Notes: generated by a model from the letters alone, not told the origin. 64,000 bases of DNA from Mycobacterium vicinigordonae (GCF_013466425.1 NZ_CP059165.1:3906001-3970000); one strand, 5' to 3'. Numbered from the stretch's first letter, positions 43,493 through 52,128 are shown. Made by a program: numbers and translations.

Positions 43493-44277
43493 CTGCCATG
43501 CCCGCGAAACCGTGCCTGGGCATCGTCGACTGGGGCATCGGTGGTGTCGGCCTGCTAAATGACCTGGACCGGCTGGTGCCCGGGCTGCCGGTGCTGTACT
43601 GGTCGGATGCCGGCGTCACGCCATACGGCCGGATGAGCGCCGACGAGCTGGCCGGTCGCCTGACGACGGTGGTCGCTGCCCTCGCCCGGCGCGGGGCCAC
43701 CGAGGTGGTGCTGGCGTGCAACGCGGCCAGCACGGTGGCGGGCCGGCTGCATACCCCTATTCCCGTTGAGGGCATCATCGCCCACGGCATCGCGTCGGTT
43801 CCCGGCGACGCTGCCCGTGTCGGAGTGGTCGGTGGGCGTCGCACCATCGCTGCCGGTCTCTACCGGCGCGGGCTGGACCGGCCGGGCCGGACGATGGTCT
43901 GCCGGGTCGCGCAGCCGCTGTCGGCGCATATCGAGGCCGGCCGCACCGGCTCGCCCCGGTTCCAGGCCGACCTGGCCCGCATCGTCGCACCGCTGCGAAA
44001 CGTCGACGCGCTAGTGCTGGCATGCACCCACTACCCGGCCGCCGCGCGCTGGTTCGCGGCGGCGCTGCCGCACTCCCGGCTGATCGACCCAGCCGCGCAG
44101 CTGGCCGCGGCCGTCGCGGCGCGGTATCCGCATCTGCGTCAGACCGACCCGGCTATCCGCCGATTTCACACCACCGGCGACCCCGACGCGATGCGGCGGG
44201 GCGCCGCCCGGGCCTGGGGCACGGTGCTGACCGCCACCGCCGTCGAGCATCGGCCGCCCGCGGCATGGGCATCCTGA
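43489..44277 (+). CDS. Asp/Glu racemase-fold protein (glutamate racemase-like)
   Basis: A 262-residue protein starting at GTG 43489 (ATG 43498 alternative), overlapping the upstream stop by 4 nt. The fold matches MurI/aspartate racemases: VDWGIGGVGLLNDL (FDSGxGG-like), YWSDAGVTPYG, LACNAAS (Cys77) and LACTHYPAAA (Cys179). Both catalytic Cys are present. The usual FDSG Ser is Trp, and the sequence diverges from housekeeping MurI. Together with the strict coupling to the cupin/CHAT/methyltransferase gene, this suggests a specialised racemase acting on a modified amino acid. Not the essential cell-wall MurI, by inference. Confidence 0.83.
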   Translation: MTAMPAKPCLGIVDWGIGGVGLLNDLDRLVPGLPVLYWSDAGVTPYGRMSADELAGRLTTVVAALARRGATEVVLACNAASTVAGRLHTPIPVEGIIAHGIASVPGDAARVGVVGGRRTIAAGLYRRGLDRPGRTMVCRVAQPLSAHIEAGRTGSPRFQADLARIVAPLRNVDALVLACTHYPAAARWFAAALPHSRLIDPAAQLAAAVAARYPHLRQTDPAIRRFHTTGDPDAMRRGAARAWGTVLTATAVEHRPPAAWAS

Positions 44278-44286
44278 CCGGCAGAA

Positions 44287-45159
44287 CTACGACGGCCGCG
44301 CCACGATGATCGGCGTGTGCACGGAGTGCACGACGGCATTGCTGACCGAGCCCAGCAGTTTGCCAATCGCCCCGCGGCCGTGACTGCCGACCACCAGCAA
44401 TTGAGCCGACTTCGCCTGCTCGATCAGCTCGCGCGCCGGCCGGTCCCGCACCACGATTCGATGCACGGTGACATCGGGGTAGCGTTCCTGCCACCCGGCC
44501 AGCCGCTCGGCCAGGATCTGTTCCGCTTCGGTTTGCAGTGCGTCCCAGTCGATGCCGGTGAAATCAAGCACCTCAGCATCACTCCATGCGTGCACCGCCT
44601 TCAGATCGACGCCGTGGCGCGAAGCTTCGTCGAACGCGATCGCGGTGGCCAGCTCAGAAGCTTCGGACCCGTCGATGCCCACCACCACCGGCGCGTCCTG
44701 GCCGACTGCGGGGGCGTCGTCGCGCACAACCGCGACAGGACAACGCGCGCTTCGCAATACACCCGAACTCACTGAACCCAGCAAAACCCTGCCGACCAAG
44801 CCGCGCCCGTTACTGCCGACAACCACCAGATCCGCGTCGTCGGACAGTTCCACCAGAGTCGGGACCGGCGGTGAGACCTTGACCGCGTGAGTGATCTCAA
44901 TCGGGCTGGCCGCCGACTCTTTGGCCAGCTTGACAGCGTCCTCGAGGATCAGACGTCCGTCGTCCTCCTGCCAGATCGCCGCTCCACCGGCCATGGGTAT
45001 TTGCGGGAAGGTCGCCACGTAGCTCTTGAACATGTGGACCAGCCGCAACGGCACGTTACGCAAAGACGCCTCCCGCGCCGCCCAAGCGACTGCAGCGTTC
45101 GACGGAGCGGAGCCGTCGACTCCAACCACCAGACCGCGACCCTGCACAGATGTGTTCAT
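44287..45159 (-). CDS. Universal stress protein, two tandem Usp domains
   Basis: A 290-residue protein (ATG 45159, GAAAGGATCG upstream). Two UspA domains: residues about 8-150 begin GLVVGVDGSAPSNAAVAWAAREA, and about 155-290 begin PVVVGIDGSEASELATAIAFDEA. Each has the ATP-binding G-2x-G-9x-G(S/T) loop: VVGSNGRGLVGRVLLGSVS and VVGSHGRGAIGKLLGSVSNAVVHS. It closely resembles Rv2005c/Rv2623-type DosR-regulon USPs, which bind ATP and restrain growth. A DosR-box-like sequence lies upstream at 45221-45240, overlapping the stop region of the FabH-like gene, giving it its own promoter inside the cluster. Confidence 0.92.
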   Translation of the reverse strand: MNTSVQGRGLVVGVDGSAPSNAAVAWAAREASLRNVPLRLVHMFKSYVATFPQIPMAGGAAIWQEDDGRLILEDAVKLAKESAASPIEITHAVKVSPPVPTLVELSDDADLVVVGSNGRGLVGRVLLGSVSSGVLRSARCPVAVVRDDAPAVGQDAPVVVGIDGSEASELATAIAFDEASRHGVDLKAVHAWSDAEVLDFTGIDWDALQTEAEQILAERLAGWQERYPDVTVHRIVVRDRPARELIEQAKSAQLLVVGSHGRGAIGKLLGSVSNAVVHSVHTPIIVARPS

Positions 45160-45220
45160 CATCGATCCTTTCTGGATCACCCTTGACACCGAAAACGCTA
45201 TTGCGCGAGCGAACCTCGGT

Positions 45221-45240
45221 CGTGGGGCTTTGGTCCTCAA
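45221..45240. promoter_or_regulatory. DosR-box-like palindrome upstream of Usp gene
   Basis: CGTGGGGCTTTGGTCCTCAA, the minus-strand form TTGAGGACCAAAGCCCCACG, follows the DosR pattern TTSGGGACTWWAGTCCCSAA with preserved spacing of the GG/CC half-sites. It ends about 62 nt upstream of the Usp ATG at 45159. It differs from the box at 53075 by one base, which strengthens both calls. Confidence 0.7.
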
Positions 45241-46175
45241 CTCGATGAATATGAGCCGCACGTTAGGTGAACGTCAGCCACGTCTGCGACATCCGGCGGC
45301 CGGCGGTAAAGGGCGGCGCCCGCGGTCACGCCCGCGCCGGCGGCGACGAACAGGACCCGCGCTCCGGGCCAAAGATGTGGCAGCAGTTCGTCGTAGGCCG
45401 CTGCCAGGGCAGCGGTGTGCATGCGGTGATCCCCGGCCACGGCGATCATGTCCACCGGGACCGCGAGGTGTTTGGCCAGCGCCGTGCGGAAGCCGGGCCG
45501 CGCGGGCGCAGCGACAATCCGGTCCAGTTCAGTGAGCCCCAGCGACTCGGCGGTAAGGCAGTCCCGCGCCGCCTGCGCGGCGGCCCCGGCGAAATGCTCG
45601 TCCATCTCCGGTGATTGCCCAAAGCGCAGCACATTGCGGCCGTCGGCAAATCCGACTGTGGCAGCAAATGATTCGGCCTGATCGGGCACGTCGTCCGCAT
45701 TCACCCAGGAGGCCGGGCCCAAGCCGTATACGTCGTCTCGCCAGCCGCACAACAGGGCGGCGCCGGTCGGCGAGAACGGAAAACGCTCACTCATCCCGTG
45801 ACCGGGGTCGGCGTCGCTGGCCACCACCAGGGCACGCTCGATGGCCCGGCTGCGCAGGAAACCATCCACGATCTGTAGCGCGGTCAGCACTCCGCAGGAA
45901 CCGTTGGCGATGTCGAAGGAGAAGGTTCCGTGGGCGCCGGCGTGCGGGTCTTCCGGGTTGGCGCCGATGTCGTCCTGGATCAGCGCGGCAAGCGCGGGTT
46001 CGCCCAGGTTGCGGTCGCGGTAGATCCCGGCGTTGACCACCAGGTCCAGCTCGGCGGGATCGCATCCGGCATGGCGCAGGCAACTGTTGGCCGCCGCCAC
46101 GGCGAGATGCAACGAGCTGTGCCGACCGCGCAGTCGGGGCCGGGCGATGTCGACGCGATCAATCACTGTGCCCAT
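45237..46175 (-). CDS. Ketoacyl synthase III-like protein lacking the His/Asn of the triad
   Basis: A 312-residue thiolase-fold protein of the FabH/chalcone-synthase-like group. The nucleophile region FDIANGSCGVLTALQIVDGF keeps Cys94. Where FabH has HQxN there is VAAPARPGFR, and where it has GNTSAAS there is AGDHRMHTAALAAA, so the decarboxylation His and Asn are not recognisable. It is also shorter at the N-terminus than typical FabH (about 320-335 residues). It overlaps the intact FabH-like gene by 17 nt and is likely its partner, for example an acyl-transfer or non-decarboxylating subunit. Role unproven. Confidence 0.82.
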   Translation of the reverse strand: MGTVIDRVDIARPRLRGRHSSLHLAVAAANSCLRHAGCDPAELDLVVNAGIYRDRNLGEPALAALIQDDIGANPEDPHAGAHGTFSFDIANGSCGVLTALQIVDGFLRSRAIERALVVASDADPGHGMSERFPFSPTGAALLCGWRDDVYGLGPASWVNADDVPDQAESFAATVGFADGRNVLRFGQSPEMDEHFAGAAAQAARDCLTAESLGLTELDRIVAAPARPGFRTALAKHLAVPVDMIAVAGDHRMHTAALAAAYDELLPHLWPGARVLFVAAGAGVTAGAALYRRPPDVADVADVHLTCGSYSSS

Positions 46176-47262
46176 AGCGCTTCACCAGATCCTCGTCCAA
46201 AGTCACCAACACCACACCGATCTCCAGTCCGGAAGCCAACGACAGCAATGCGATCCGCTCCCCCGGGGCGATGTGCCCCGCTTCGAGTTCCTCCACGAGG
46301 GCCACTGTGTGCGTCGTCGACGCCGTGTTGCCGTACCGGTCGACAGTAATCACAGCGTCGTGTCGTGGGCTCTCGCCGAATTCCTCGGTTAAGCGCGTCA
46401 TCCCTTTGCGGATCGCCCGGGCCGAAGTCTGATGCGTGATCACGTGGTCGATGTCATGAACCGAAATACCGACGGCATCAAGAACTTCGTGCAGCAACAG
46501 CGGCGTGTTGGAGATCGCGGCCTTCTGGATTCCGCGGGAGTTGGTGAACATGCGCGCACCCGGATCGCGGCCTTGCGGATAGGCCAGGCACAGTCGGCTG
46601 TAGTCGGCGACGGTGGTGAATCCGGCGAGCGCGATTCCCGCCGAACCGGCCGGTGCCCGTTCCAGCAGCAGCGCGGCGCCGGCATCGCCTAGAGTCAGGC
46701 AAGCTAACTCCTTGCTCATGATGTTGCGAATATGGCGCGCGGCGTTATCGCTAAGTTGCGAGATGTACTCGCCACTGACTACCAGCCCCCGCTCGACGAA
46801 GCCCTGGCGGATCCAGTTGTTCAGAATCGTTACGCCGGTAAGCATTCCGGCGCACGCGTTGGATACGTCGAAGGTCATCGCGCAGTGCGCGCCGATCCCG
46901 CGGGCGATCGCGCCACTCATCGTCGGTTCCAGCCACTGGGTGAGGCCGCCCTGGAACTTCGTGATACTGCAACTGATTACCACGTCGAGAGAAGCCGGGT
47001 CCTGTTGCGCCGTGCCCAGGCAGTTCAGGGCGGCCGACAGCGCCAAGTTGTAAGAGTCCTCGTCGCCGGTTGCGACTCGGCGTTCGCGGATGCCGGTCAG
47101 CCGCTCAAGATCGATGTGAGTGTGATGGCTGGTCCTGGCCATCAAATCGGCAGTGGTGAGCCGGGTTTCGGGAAGATACCGGCCGGCGCCGGCCACTCGG
47201 GCGACGTGGGGTGCCGGTGCGCCCCGCCCGTCGGGTTCCATCACCAGCCAGTGTTTAGTCAT
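46159..47262 (-). CDS. 3-oxoacyl-ACP synthase III (FabH-like)
   Basis: A 367-residue KAS III family enzyme. ATG 47262 is supported by GGAGGT 7 nt upstream. The catalytic triad is intact: Cys137 (SNACAGMLTG), His277 (ITHQTSARAI) and Asn312 (RYGNTASTTH). Substrate-side features include LTGIRERR, the FabH signature. It condenses an acyl-CoA or acyl-ACP with a malonyl or acyl donor. The N-terminal 20 residues are an extension beyond usual FabH. It lies between a nitroreductase gene and the degenerate FabH-like gene in the same direction. Its SD sequence is embedded in a perfect palindrome (47264-47275). Confidence 0.9.
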   Translation of the reverse strand: MTKHWLVMEPDGRGAPAPHVARVAGAGRYLPETRLTTADLMARTSHHTHIDLERLTGIRERRVATGDEDSYNLALSAALNCLGTAQQDPASLDVVISCSITKFQGGLTQWLEPTMSGAIARGIGAHCAMTFDVSNACAGMLTGVTILNNWIRQGFVERGLVVSGEYISQLSDNAARHIRNIMSKELACLTLGDAGAALLLERAPAGSAGIALAGFTTVADYSRLCLAYPQGRDPGARMFTNSRGIQKAAISNTPLLLHEVLDAVGISVHDIDHVITHQTSARAIRKGMTRLTEEFGESPRHDAVITVDRYGNTASTTHTVALVEELEAGHIAPGERIALLSLASGLEIGVVLVTLDEDLVKRYGHSD

Positions 47263-47263
47263 C

Positions 47264-47275
47264 GGAGGTACCTCC
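47264..47275. promoter_or_regulatory. Palindrome overlapping the FabH-like ribosome binding site
   Basis: GGAGGTACCTCC is a perfect 12-bp palindrome on either strand. On the minus strand its first half is the ribosome site for the ATG at 47262. In RNA, the self-complementary halves could pair between two molecules or, with little loop, block the site. A protein binding site is an equal possibility. Confidence 0.45.
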
Positions 47276-47297
47276 TGCCCGCGATTTCTGCGAGGTT

Positions 47298-48284
47298 TCA
47301 TTCGGCGAATTCGAGGATGTCGGCGACCGGGCGGCGGGCGGTGGCTTCGGCGTGTTGTTCGTGCGCCGGCGACTTGCCCACGCGGATCAGCAATTGCGGC
47401 CGGGCGTGGCTGCCGGTCATCTCGGCGATGATGTCGCGGCTTTGCTCCAGTTCGGTCAGATGCGTCAGTGTGCAGGTTGCCAGGCCGGACGCGGTGCATT
47501 CGAGCAACACCGCCGAAAGCGCTTCCCCGCAACGCAACACGTCCATGGTGTCATCCCCGGCCGTCGACAGCGCCAGGATCTTGGAGTGGTCGTGGTCGAT
47601 CCCGGAACGACGGTGGCCGCCACCGGCCGGCGGGAACGCGCGCGCGATGTCGACCCGGGCGGCCTCCGCCGTGGACACCAGCGAACTGTCCGGCACCCGG
47701 GTGCTGTCGGAGTCGAACGGAGATGTCCACCAACGTAATTCGGTTAGATAGGTGGTGTCGTAGCGACGCAGGGTTTCAGTGAGACGGGAGACCTCGGCCA
47801 ACCGGGGGCGCTGGTCGTCGGCGATCACATCCAAGCACACCTGGTATGGCACCACCAGGTCGCACAGGGCTGCGGCCAGTGGCCGCCAAGGAGTGGGCGC
47901 GGCATAGGGCAACCGGTCGGTGCGACGCCGCCCGATGGCCTCCGCCAGGCGCTGAGCGGGTAGTGAGGGCGACGCCGCAGGATCGAACGTCAGGGTCGCC
48001 AGCAGCTCGGGCTCATGCGGGTCGGCCAGCCGCTCGGTGCGGGTGTGCCAGCCGACGGCCGCCAGGGCGACCCGAAGGTGGTCGAGGGCCGCCCCGCAGC
48101 TCAATGTCAGTTCGCGCCCGCTGTGATCGGTTCCGGGCATCGCCATCCGCGGATCGGCCCATAACTCCAACGTCTCAGCACGGCCCACCCAACGCCAGGG
48201 CTGGCTGTTGTGCAGCGAGGGTGCCCGGCTGGCCAGCCCTACCGCATACTCGATGACCCCACGATCGGGTACTGCCGCAGACAT
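47298..48284 (-). CDS. Acg-type nitroreductase family protein (Rv3131/Rv3127-like)
   Basis: A 328-residue protein from ATG 48284; the frame is open much further upstream, but only as an antisense-free extension over the ppsA end. It has the DosR-regulon Acg family layout: an N-terminal half with ASRAPSLHNSQPWRWV (flavin-binding S-x-N-S-Q-P-W) and a C-terminal half with LRCGEALSAVLLECTASGLATCTLTHLTE. The C-terminus RPQLLIRVGKSP is typical. Acg homologues bind and may sequester FMN and lack classic nitroreductase activity. It starts 1 nt after the pyruvate-water dikinase stop and precedes the FabH-like genes, in one long operon. Confidence 0.9.
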   Translation of the reverse strand: MSAAVPDRGVIEYAVGLASRAPSLHNSQPWRWVGRAETLELWADPRMAMPGTDHSGRELTLSCGAALDHLRVALAAVGWHTRTERLADPHEPELLATLTFDPAASPSLPAQRLAEAIGRRRTDRLPYAAPTPWRPLAAALCDLVVPYQVCLDVIADDQRPRLAEVSRLTETLRRYDTTYLTELRWWTSPFDSDSTRVPDSSLVSTAEAARVDIARAFPPAGGGHRRSGIDHDHSKILALSTAGDDTMDVLRCGEALSAVLLECTASGLATCTLTHLTELEQSRDIIAEMTGSHARPQLLIRVGKSPAHEQHAEATARRPVADILEFAE

Positions 48285-48285
48285 G

Positions 48286-50571
48286 TCAGCCGCCTGCCCG
48301 CGCCGATTCCAGCAGTAGCCGGCGCTCGGCGGCAGCAACTGTGTGCCGCGTCGCCGCGGCCGCGTCCGGGTTGACCGACACCGACGTGATTCCCATTCGA
48401 ACCAGGTGCTCGGCAAACGCGGGGTTGGTCGAGGGTGCCTGACCGCACAGCGACGATGTGATGCCGTGCTTACGCGCGGTGGCCACCACACGACCAATGG
48501 CGTCGAGGACGGCGCCGTCGGATTCGTCGAACAGCTCAGCGCAGATGTCCGAGTCACGGTCGACGCCGAGCACCAACTGCGTCAGGTCGTTGCTTCCGAT
48601 GGAAACCCCGTCGACACCCAGGCCGATGTATTCCGGCAGCCAGAAGGTCACCGACGGCACCTCGGCCATCACCCACCGGTGCAGTCCCCGTTGCGCACCC
48701 AGCGGGCTGGCGTCCACCAACGCCAGGCACGCTTCCAGCTCCCATTTGGTCCGCACGAACGGGATCATCAGGTGCACGTTGGGATGCTGCTCGCGGACCC
48801 GTGCCAGCGCCTGGAGCTCCAGTGCGAACAGGTCGGGGTCCTTGACGTAGCGGTAACACCCGCGGTATCCGATCATCGGATTGTGTTCCACCGGTTCGTA
48901 TTCCTCGCCGCCGCGCAGCCCGCGAAACTCATTGCTGCGGAAATCGGTGGCGCGGTAGACAACCGGGCGATGCCCGAACGCTGCCGCGATGCGGCCAATG
49001 GATGCGACCATTGCATCGACGAGCTGGGCCTGCTCGCCGTGGGCGATCAGATCGCGCGGATGCCGCCCGGAAAGCGCCTGGGTCAGCAGGAATTCGGCCC
49101 GCAGCAGGCCGACGCCATCGACGTCCTGGGCGGCAACGGCTTCGGCGGTGTCCGGGATGGCCAGGTTGACGTAGATCTTCGTTCCGGTGGTTTCGGTGCT
49201 GGCCACCGACACCGGGGGCTGTTCAGCCCTCACCGCGTGCGCCTGAGGTGTAGCGGCGGCCCCGGCGCTAACGTCACCGCTGCTGCCGTCGACGGTGACC
49301 GTCTGGCCGTCGTGCAGCACCGTAGTCGCCTTACGGGCGCCGACCACGCAAGGCACTCTGAGTTCACGCGCCACGATGGCGGCGTGACAGGTCATGCCGC
49401 CGGTCTCGGTCACCAGGGCGGCAGCGCGACGGATGGCCGGCAACCAGTCGGGGTTGGTCATCGGCGCGACCAGGATCTCGTTGTCGAGCAGCCGGTTTCC
49501 CTCCTGTGGGGTACGCAGTACCCGGACCTTGCCTGATGCGGAGCCGGGCGCCGCGGCCAGTCCACGCACCAGCACACCGGTTTTCGGGTCATTCTCGTCA
49601 CCCAGTGTGGTGATGGGCCGGCACTGCACCAGCCAGGTCTTGCCGTCCGCGATCGCCCATTCGACATCCTGCGGGCAACCGTGATGCTTCTCGGTGGCGA
49701 TGGCCAACTTCGCGACGCCGCGCAACTCGTCGTCGTCCAGGACACGCGCGTCGGCCTGCGCATCGCCCAATTGCACGATCGCATCGTTGCCGTCGGGGCC
49801 ACGTTCAATCTTGAAGTCCTGGTGGCCGATCTTGACGTCGAGAACCTCCAAGGTCTCCTTGTCGACGACGTAGGTGTCCGGCTGCACCTTGCCGGACACC
49901 ACTACCTCGCCGAGCCCCAGGGCGCCCTCGATCACCACGTGGCCCCGCTCCCCGGTGCTGGGGTCGCTGGTGAACCCGACACCAGACTTTTCCGAGGCCA
50001 CCATCTGCTGAACGACGACCGCCATCGCGGGGTCGGCGAGGAAGCCCCGACTGGCGCGGTAGCTGATCACCCGGGGGCTGAATAGCGAAGCCCAGCAGCG
50101 GATGACGGCATCGACCAGCGCCTCCTCGCCGGTCACATTCGTCAAGGTCTTGTTCATGCCGGCGAACGAAGCGTCCTTACCGTCTTCACCGGTTGCCGAA
50201 GACCGCACGGCGACAACGCAATTAGATCCGAGCGCGCGGTAGGCGGCGACTAGCCGTTCCCGCACCTCATCGGTGACACCCGCCTTGGTGACCAGACTCT
50301 GCATCCGCTGGCACAGCTCGGCTAGGCGGGTGCCGTTGTCCACCTGGTCCAGCGCCTCGCGGTGCAGCGCGCCAAGTTCCGCGTCCACCCCGCCGGCCCG
50401 CATCGAGGCCTGATAGCTGTCGCGCAACAGCACGAAACCGGGTGGGACCGGCAGGCCAGCGGCTACCAGCTCGCCCATGTTGGCGCCCTTGCCGCCGGCC
50501 TCCTCGGCGTTGTCCAAGGACAGCGCCGCGATGTCGGCGACGTAGCTGGCCAAACCGGTGCTTGTTGACAT
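48286..50571 (-). CDS. ppsA: Pyruvate, water dikinase (PEP synthase)
   Basis: A 761-residue enzyme from ATG 50571 with GGAGGAGAGG upstream. Domains: N-terminal ATP-grasp (about 1-325, with AVRSSATGEDGKDASFAGMNKT), swivelling phosphohistidine domain (TGGMTCHAAIVAREL, His396) and C-terminal PEP/pyruvate barrel (SIGSNDLTQLVLGVDRD, SSLCGQAPS with catalytic Cys). It makes PEP from pyruvate and ATP, releasing AMP and phosphate. The C-terminal half is complete. M. tuberculosis has no such gene in its Rv2003c-Rv2006 region, so this is a notable difference. It lies directly between Rv2004c-like and Acg-like genes in a probable dormancy operon and could support gluconeogenesis in hypoxia. Confidence 0.93.
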   Translation of the reverse strand: MSTSTGLASYVADIAALSLDNAEEAGGKGANMGELVAAGLPVPPGFVLLRDSYQASMRAGGVDAELGALHREALDQVDNGTRLAELCQRMQSLVTKAGVTDEVRERLVAAYRALGSNCVVAVRSSATGEDGKDASFAGMNKTLTNVTGEEALVDAVIRCWASLFSPRVISYRASRGFLADPAMAVVVQQMVASEKSGVGFTSDPSTGERGHVVIEGALGLGEVVVSGKVQPDTYVVDKETLEVLDVKIGHQDFKIERGPDGNDAIVQLGDAQADARVLDDDELRGVAKLAIATEKHHGCPQDVEWAIADGKTWLVQCRPITTLGDENDPKTGVLVRGLAAAPGSASGKVRVLRTPQEGNRLLDNEILVAPMTNPDWLPAIRRAAALVTETGGMTCHAAIVARELRVPCVVGARKATTVLHDGQTVTVDGSSGDVSAGAAATPQAHAVRAEQPPVSVASTETTGTKIYVNLAIPDTAEAVAAQDVDGVGLLRAEFLLTQALSGRHPRDLIAHGEQAQLVDAMVASIGRIAAAFGHRPVVYRATDFRSNEFRGLRGGEEYEPVEHNPMIGYRGCYRYVKDPDLFALELQALARVREQHPNVHLMIPFVRTKWELEACLALVDASPLGAQRGLHRWVMAEVPSVTFWLPEYIGLGVDGVSIGSNDLTQLVLGVDRDSDICAELFDESDGAVLDAIGRVVATARKHGITSSLCGQAPSTNPAFAEHLVRMGITSVSVNPDAAAATRHTVAAAERRLLLESARAGG

Positions 50572-50606
50572 TTTCCTCTCCTCCTGAACCCGGATCACCG
50601 CGATCT

Positions 50607-52115
50607 CTAGACCGCTTGGTGCCAAACTTCTTGAGCCGCCTGGCGTGCCCGCTCCACCGTTCCCGAGGTGTCCACGATGTGCGCCGTGCCCCAACCGTTG
50701 CGGCGTGCCGCCATCGCACCCGCGATCGGCGCGGTCACTTCCGATGTGCCCGGCTGCCTGGTCTGGATGCGTTCGGCGGCAACGTCCACCGCTGCGCTGC
50801 AAACGATTTCGACCAATACCGAATGCGTCTGCCTGGCGAGTGCATTGGCGGCGGCCCGATACTGTGGGTTGCCCCAGGTGCCGTCCAGGATCACCGACTG
50901 CCCGTGGCTCAGCAGGTTGTGCGCGCGGCGCATCGCCTCGGTGTAGACGACCGCAATATTGTCCGGGCTGTACAGGCCTTCGTTCAGAATCCCCGACTCG
51001 CCGGTGATCGCACCCGACTCGCGCAGCTCGCGGCGCACGTCGTCGGTGGAGATGACCCGCGCTCCGACGCCCTGGGCAAGGTTGCGTGCCACCGTCGACT
51101 TCCCGGTGCCCGGGTTCCCGCCCACCAGGGCCAACCGGACCGCGCCGTCACGCAGGTGTTCCGCTGCTATCGCGAGGTGGCGGGCCGCGTCGGCGCCGGA
51201 TGCCCGGTGGCCCTGCGTGAGACGCACGCAGTCGACCTTGGCGCGAACCCCGGCACGGTAGGCGATGTAGAAATCCCGCAGCGACGGCGGCGCGGTGTCT
51301 GCGGCATAAGACCGGTAGCAGTTCAAGAAATAATCCCCAAGATCTTTACGGCCCAAGAACTCCAGGTCCATCGCCAGAAATGCGGCGTCGTCGATTCTGT
51401 CGACGTAGCGCAGTTGGTCGTCGAACTCCAGGCAGTCCAAGATCTCCGGTTGGCCGCCGGTCCAGAAGATGTCGGCGGCCAGCAGATCGCCGTGCCCGTC
51501 GATTATGGCGGCTTCGTCGACCCGGCGGTCGATCAGCGCGGTGCGGCCGGCGAGGTATTGTTCGGCCAGCTGCCCCACCCGATCCACTGACTCAGGCAGT
51601 ATTGGTGAATCATGCTCGGAGGCAAAGCGTTTAAGTTCGGTGATGTTGTCGGACCAACGCCGGTCGATCGCCGCGACTCCCCCTTGAGCACTGATCGCCG
51701 GCCCGCGCTCGGCACGCTCGTGGAAGCGGGCCAGCACCCGGGCGATCGTGTCGAGTATCGATTCGATGTTTTCTCCGCGCGTGACCTTGGTCGCCAAGCG
51801 GTCGTCGTCGCCGTATCGCCGCATGACGATGACCGGTTCGTCGGGACCGCCGGCCGGATCGGACAGCCGCGCGATCCCGAGGTAGCTGTGCGGGGACAGG
51901 CGACTGTTCAGTTCGACTTCCCGCCGGCAAGCATGCTCACGCTGCTCGGTGGTCCGGAAATCCAGGAAGTCGGTCAGCACCGGCTTCTTGGCCTTGTACG
52001 CTCGGTCGCCGGCCAGAACCACCACACCCGTGTGGGTTTCGTGGAGTTCGATGAAGGGCAGTGCAGCCATCTTTGCCGACTCTGCCAGTCTCTCGCCGGT
52101 GATCGCAACCGTCAT
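50607..52115 (-). CDS. Rv2004c-like protein: APH-like domain plus P-loop ATPase
   Basis: A 502-residue protein. Residues about 1-320 resemble aminoglycoside phosphotransferase-fold kinases (EHACRREVELNSRL, with the catalytic-loop-like IIDGHGDLLAADIF at 205-216 and LDCLEFDD). Residues about 325-500 are an AAA_33 ATPase/kinase with Walker A GGNPGTGKST (332-341) and DDVRRELRESG. The same fusion is found in M. tuberculosis Rv2004c, a member of the DosR regulon. Substrate unknown. It lies between the Usp gene at 52129 and ppsA, with gaps under 40 nt, as the second gene of the operon led by Usp. Confidence 0.92.
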   Translation of the reverse strand: MTVAITGERLAESAKMAALPFIELHETHTGVVVLAGDRAYKAKKPVLTDFLDFRTTEQREHACRREVELNSRLSPHSYLGIARLSDPAGGPDEPVIVMRRYGDDDRLATKVTRGENIESILDTIARVLARFHERAERGPAISAQGGVAAIDRRWSDNITELKRFASEHDSPILPESVDRVGQLAEQYLAGRTALIDRRVDEAAIIDGHGDLLAADIFWTGGQPEILDCLEFDDQLRYVDRIDDAAFLAMDLEFLGRKDLGDYFLNCYRSYAADTAPPSLRDFYIAYRAGVRAKVDCVRLTQGHRASGADAARHLAIAAEHLRDGAVRLALVGGNPGTGKSTVARNLAQGVGARVISTDDVRRELRESGAITGESGILNEGLYSPDNIAVVYTEAMRRAHNLLSHGQSVILDGTWGNPQYRAAANALARQTHSVLVEIVCSAAVDVAAERIQTRQPGTSEVTAPIAGAMAARRNGWGTAHIVDTSGTVERARQAAQEVWHQAV

Positions 52116-52128
52116 GGCGTACTACGTC

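Noticed and set aside
48285..48557. N-terminal extension of the Acg-like gene over the end of ppsA
   Set aside because: The extension translates to Arg/Ser-rich sequence in an alternative frame of ppsA. The ATG at 48284 gives the normal length and N-terminus of the family.
48343..49536. 397-codon open frame antisense to ppsA
   Set aside because: Shadow of the pyruvate-water dikinase coding strand, which keeps all catalytic motifs.
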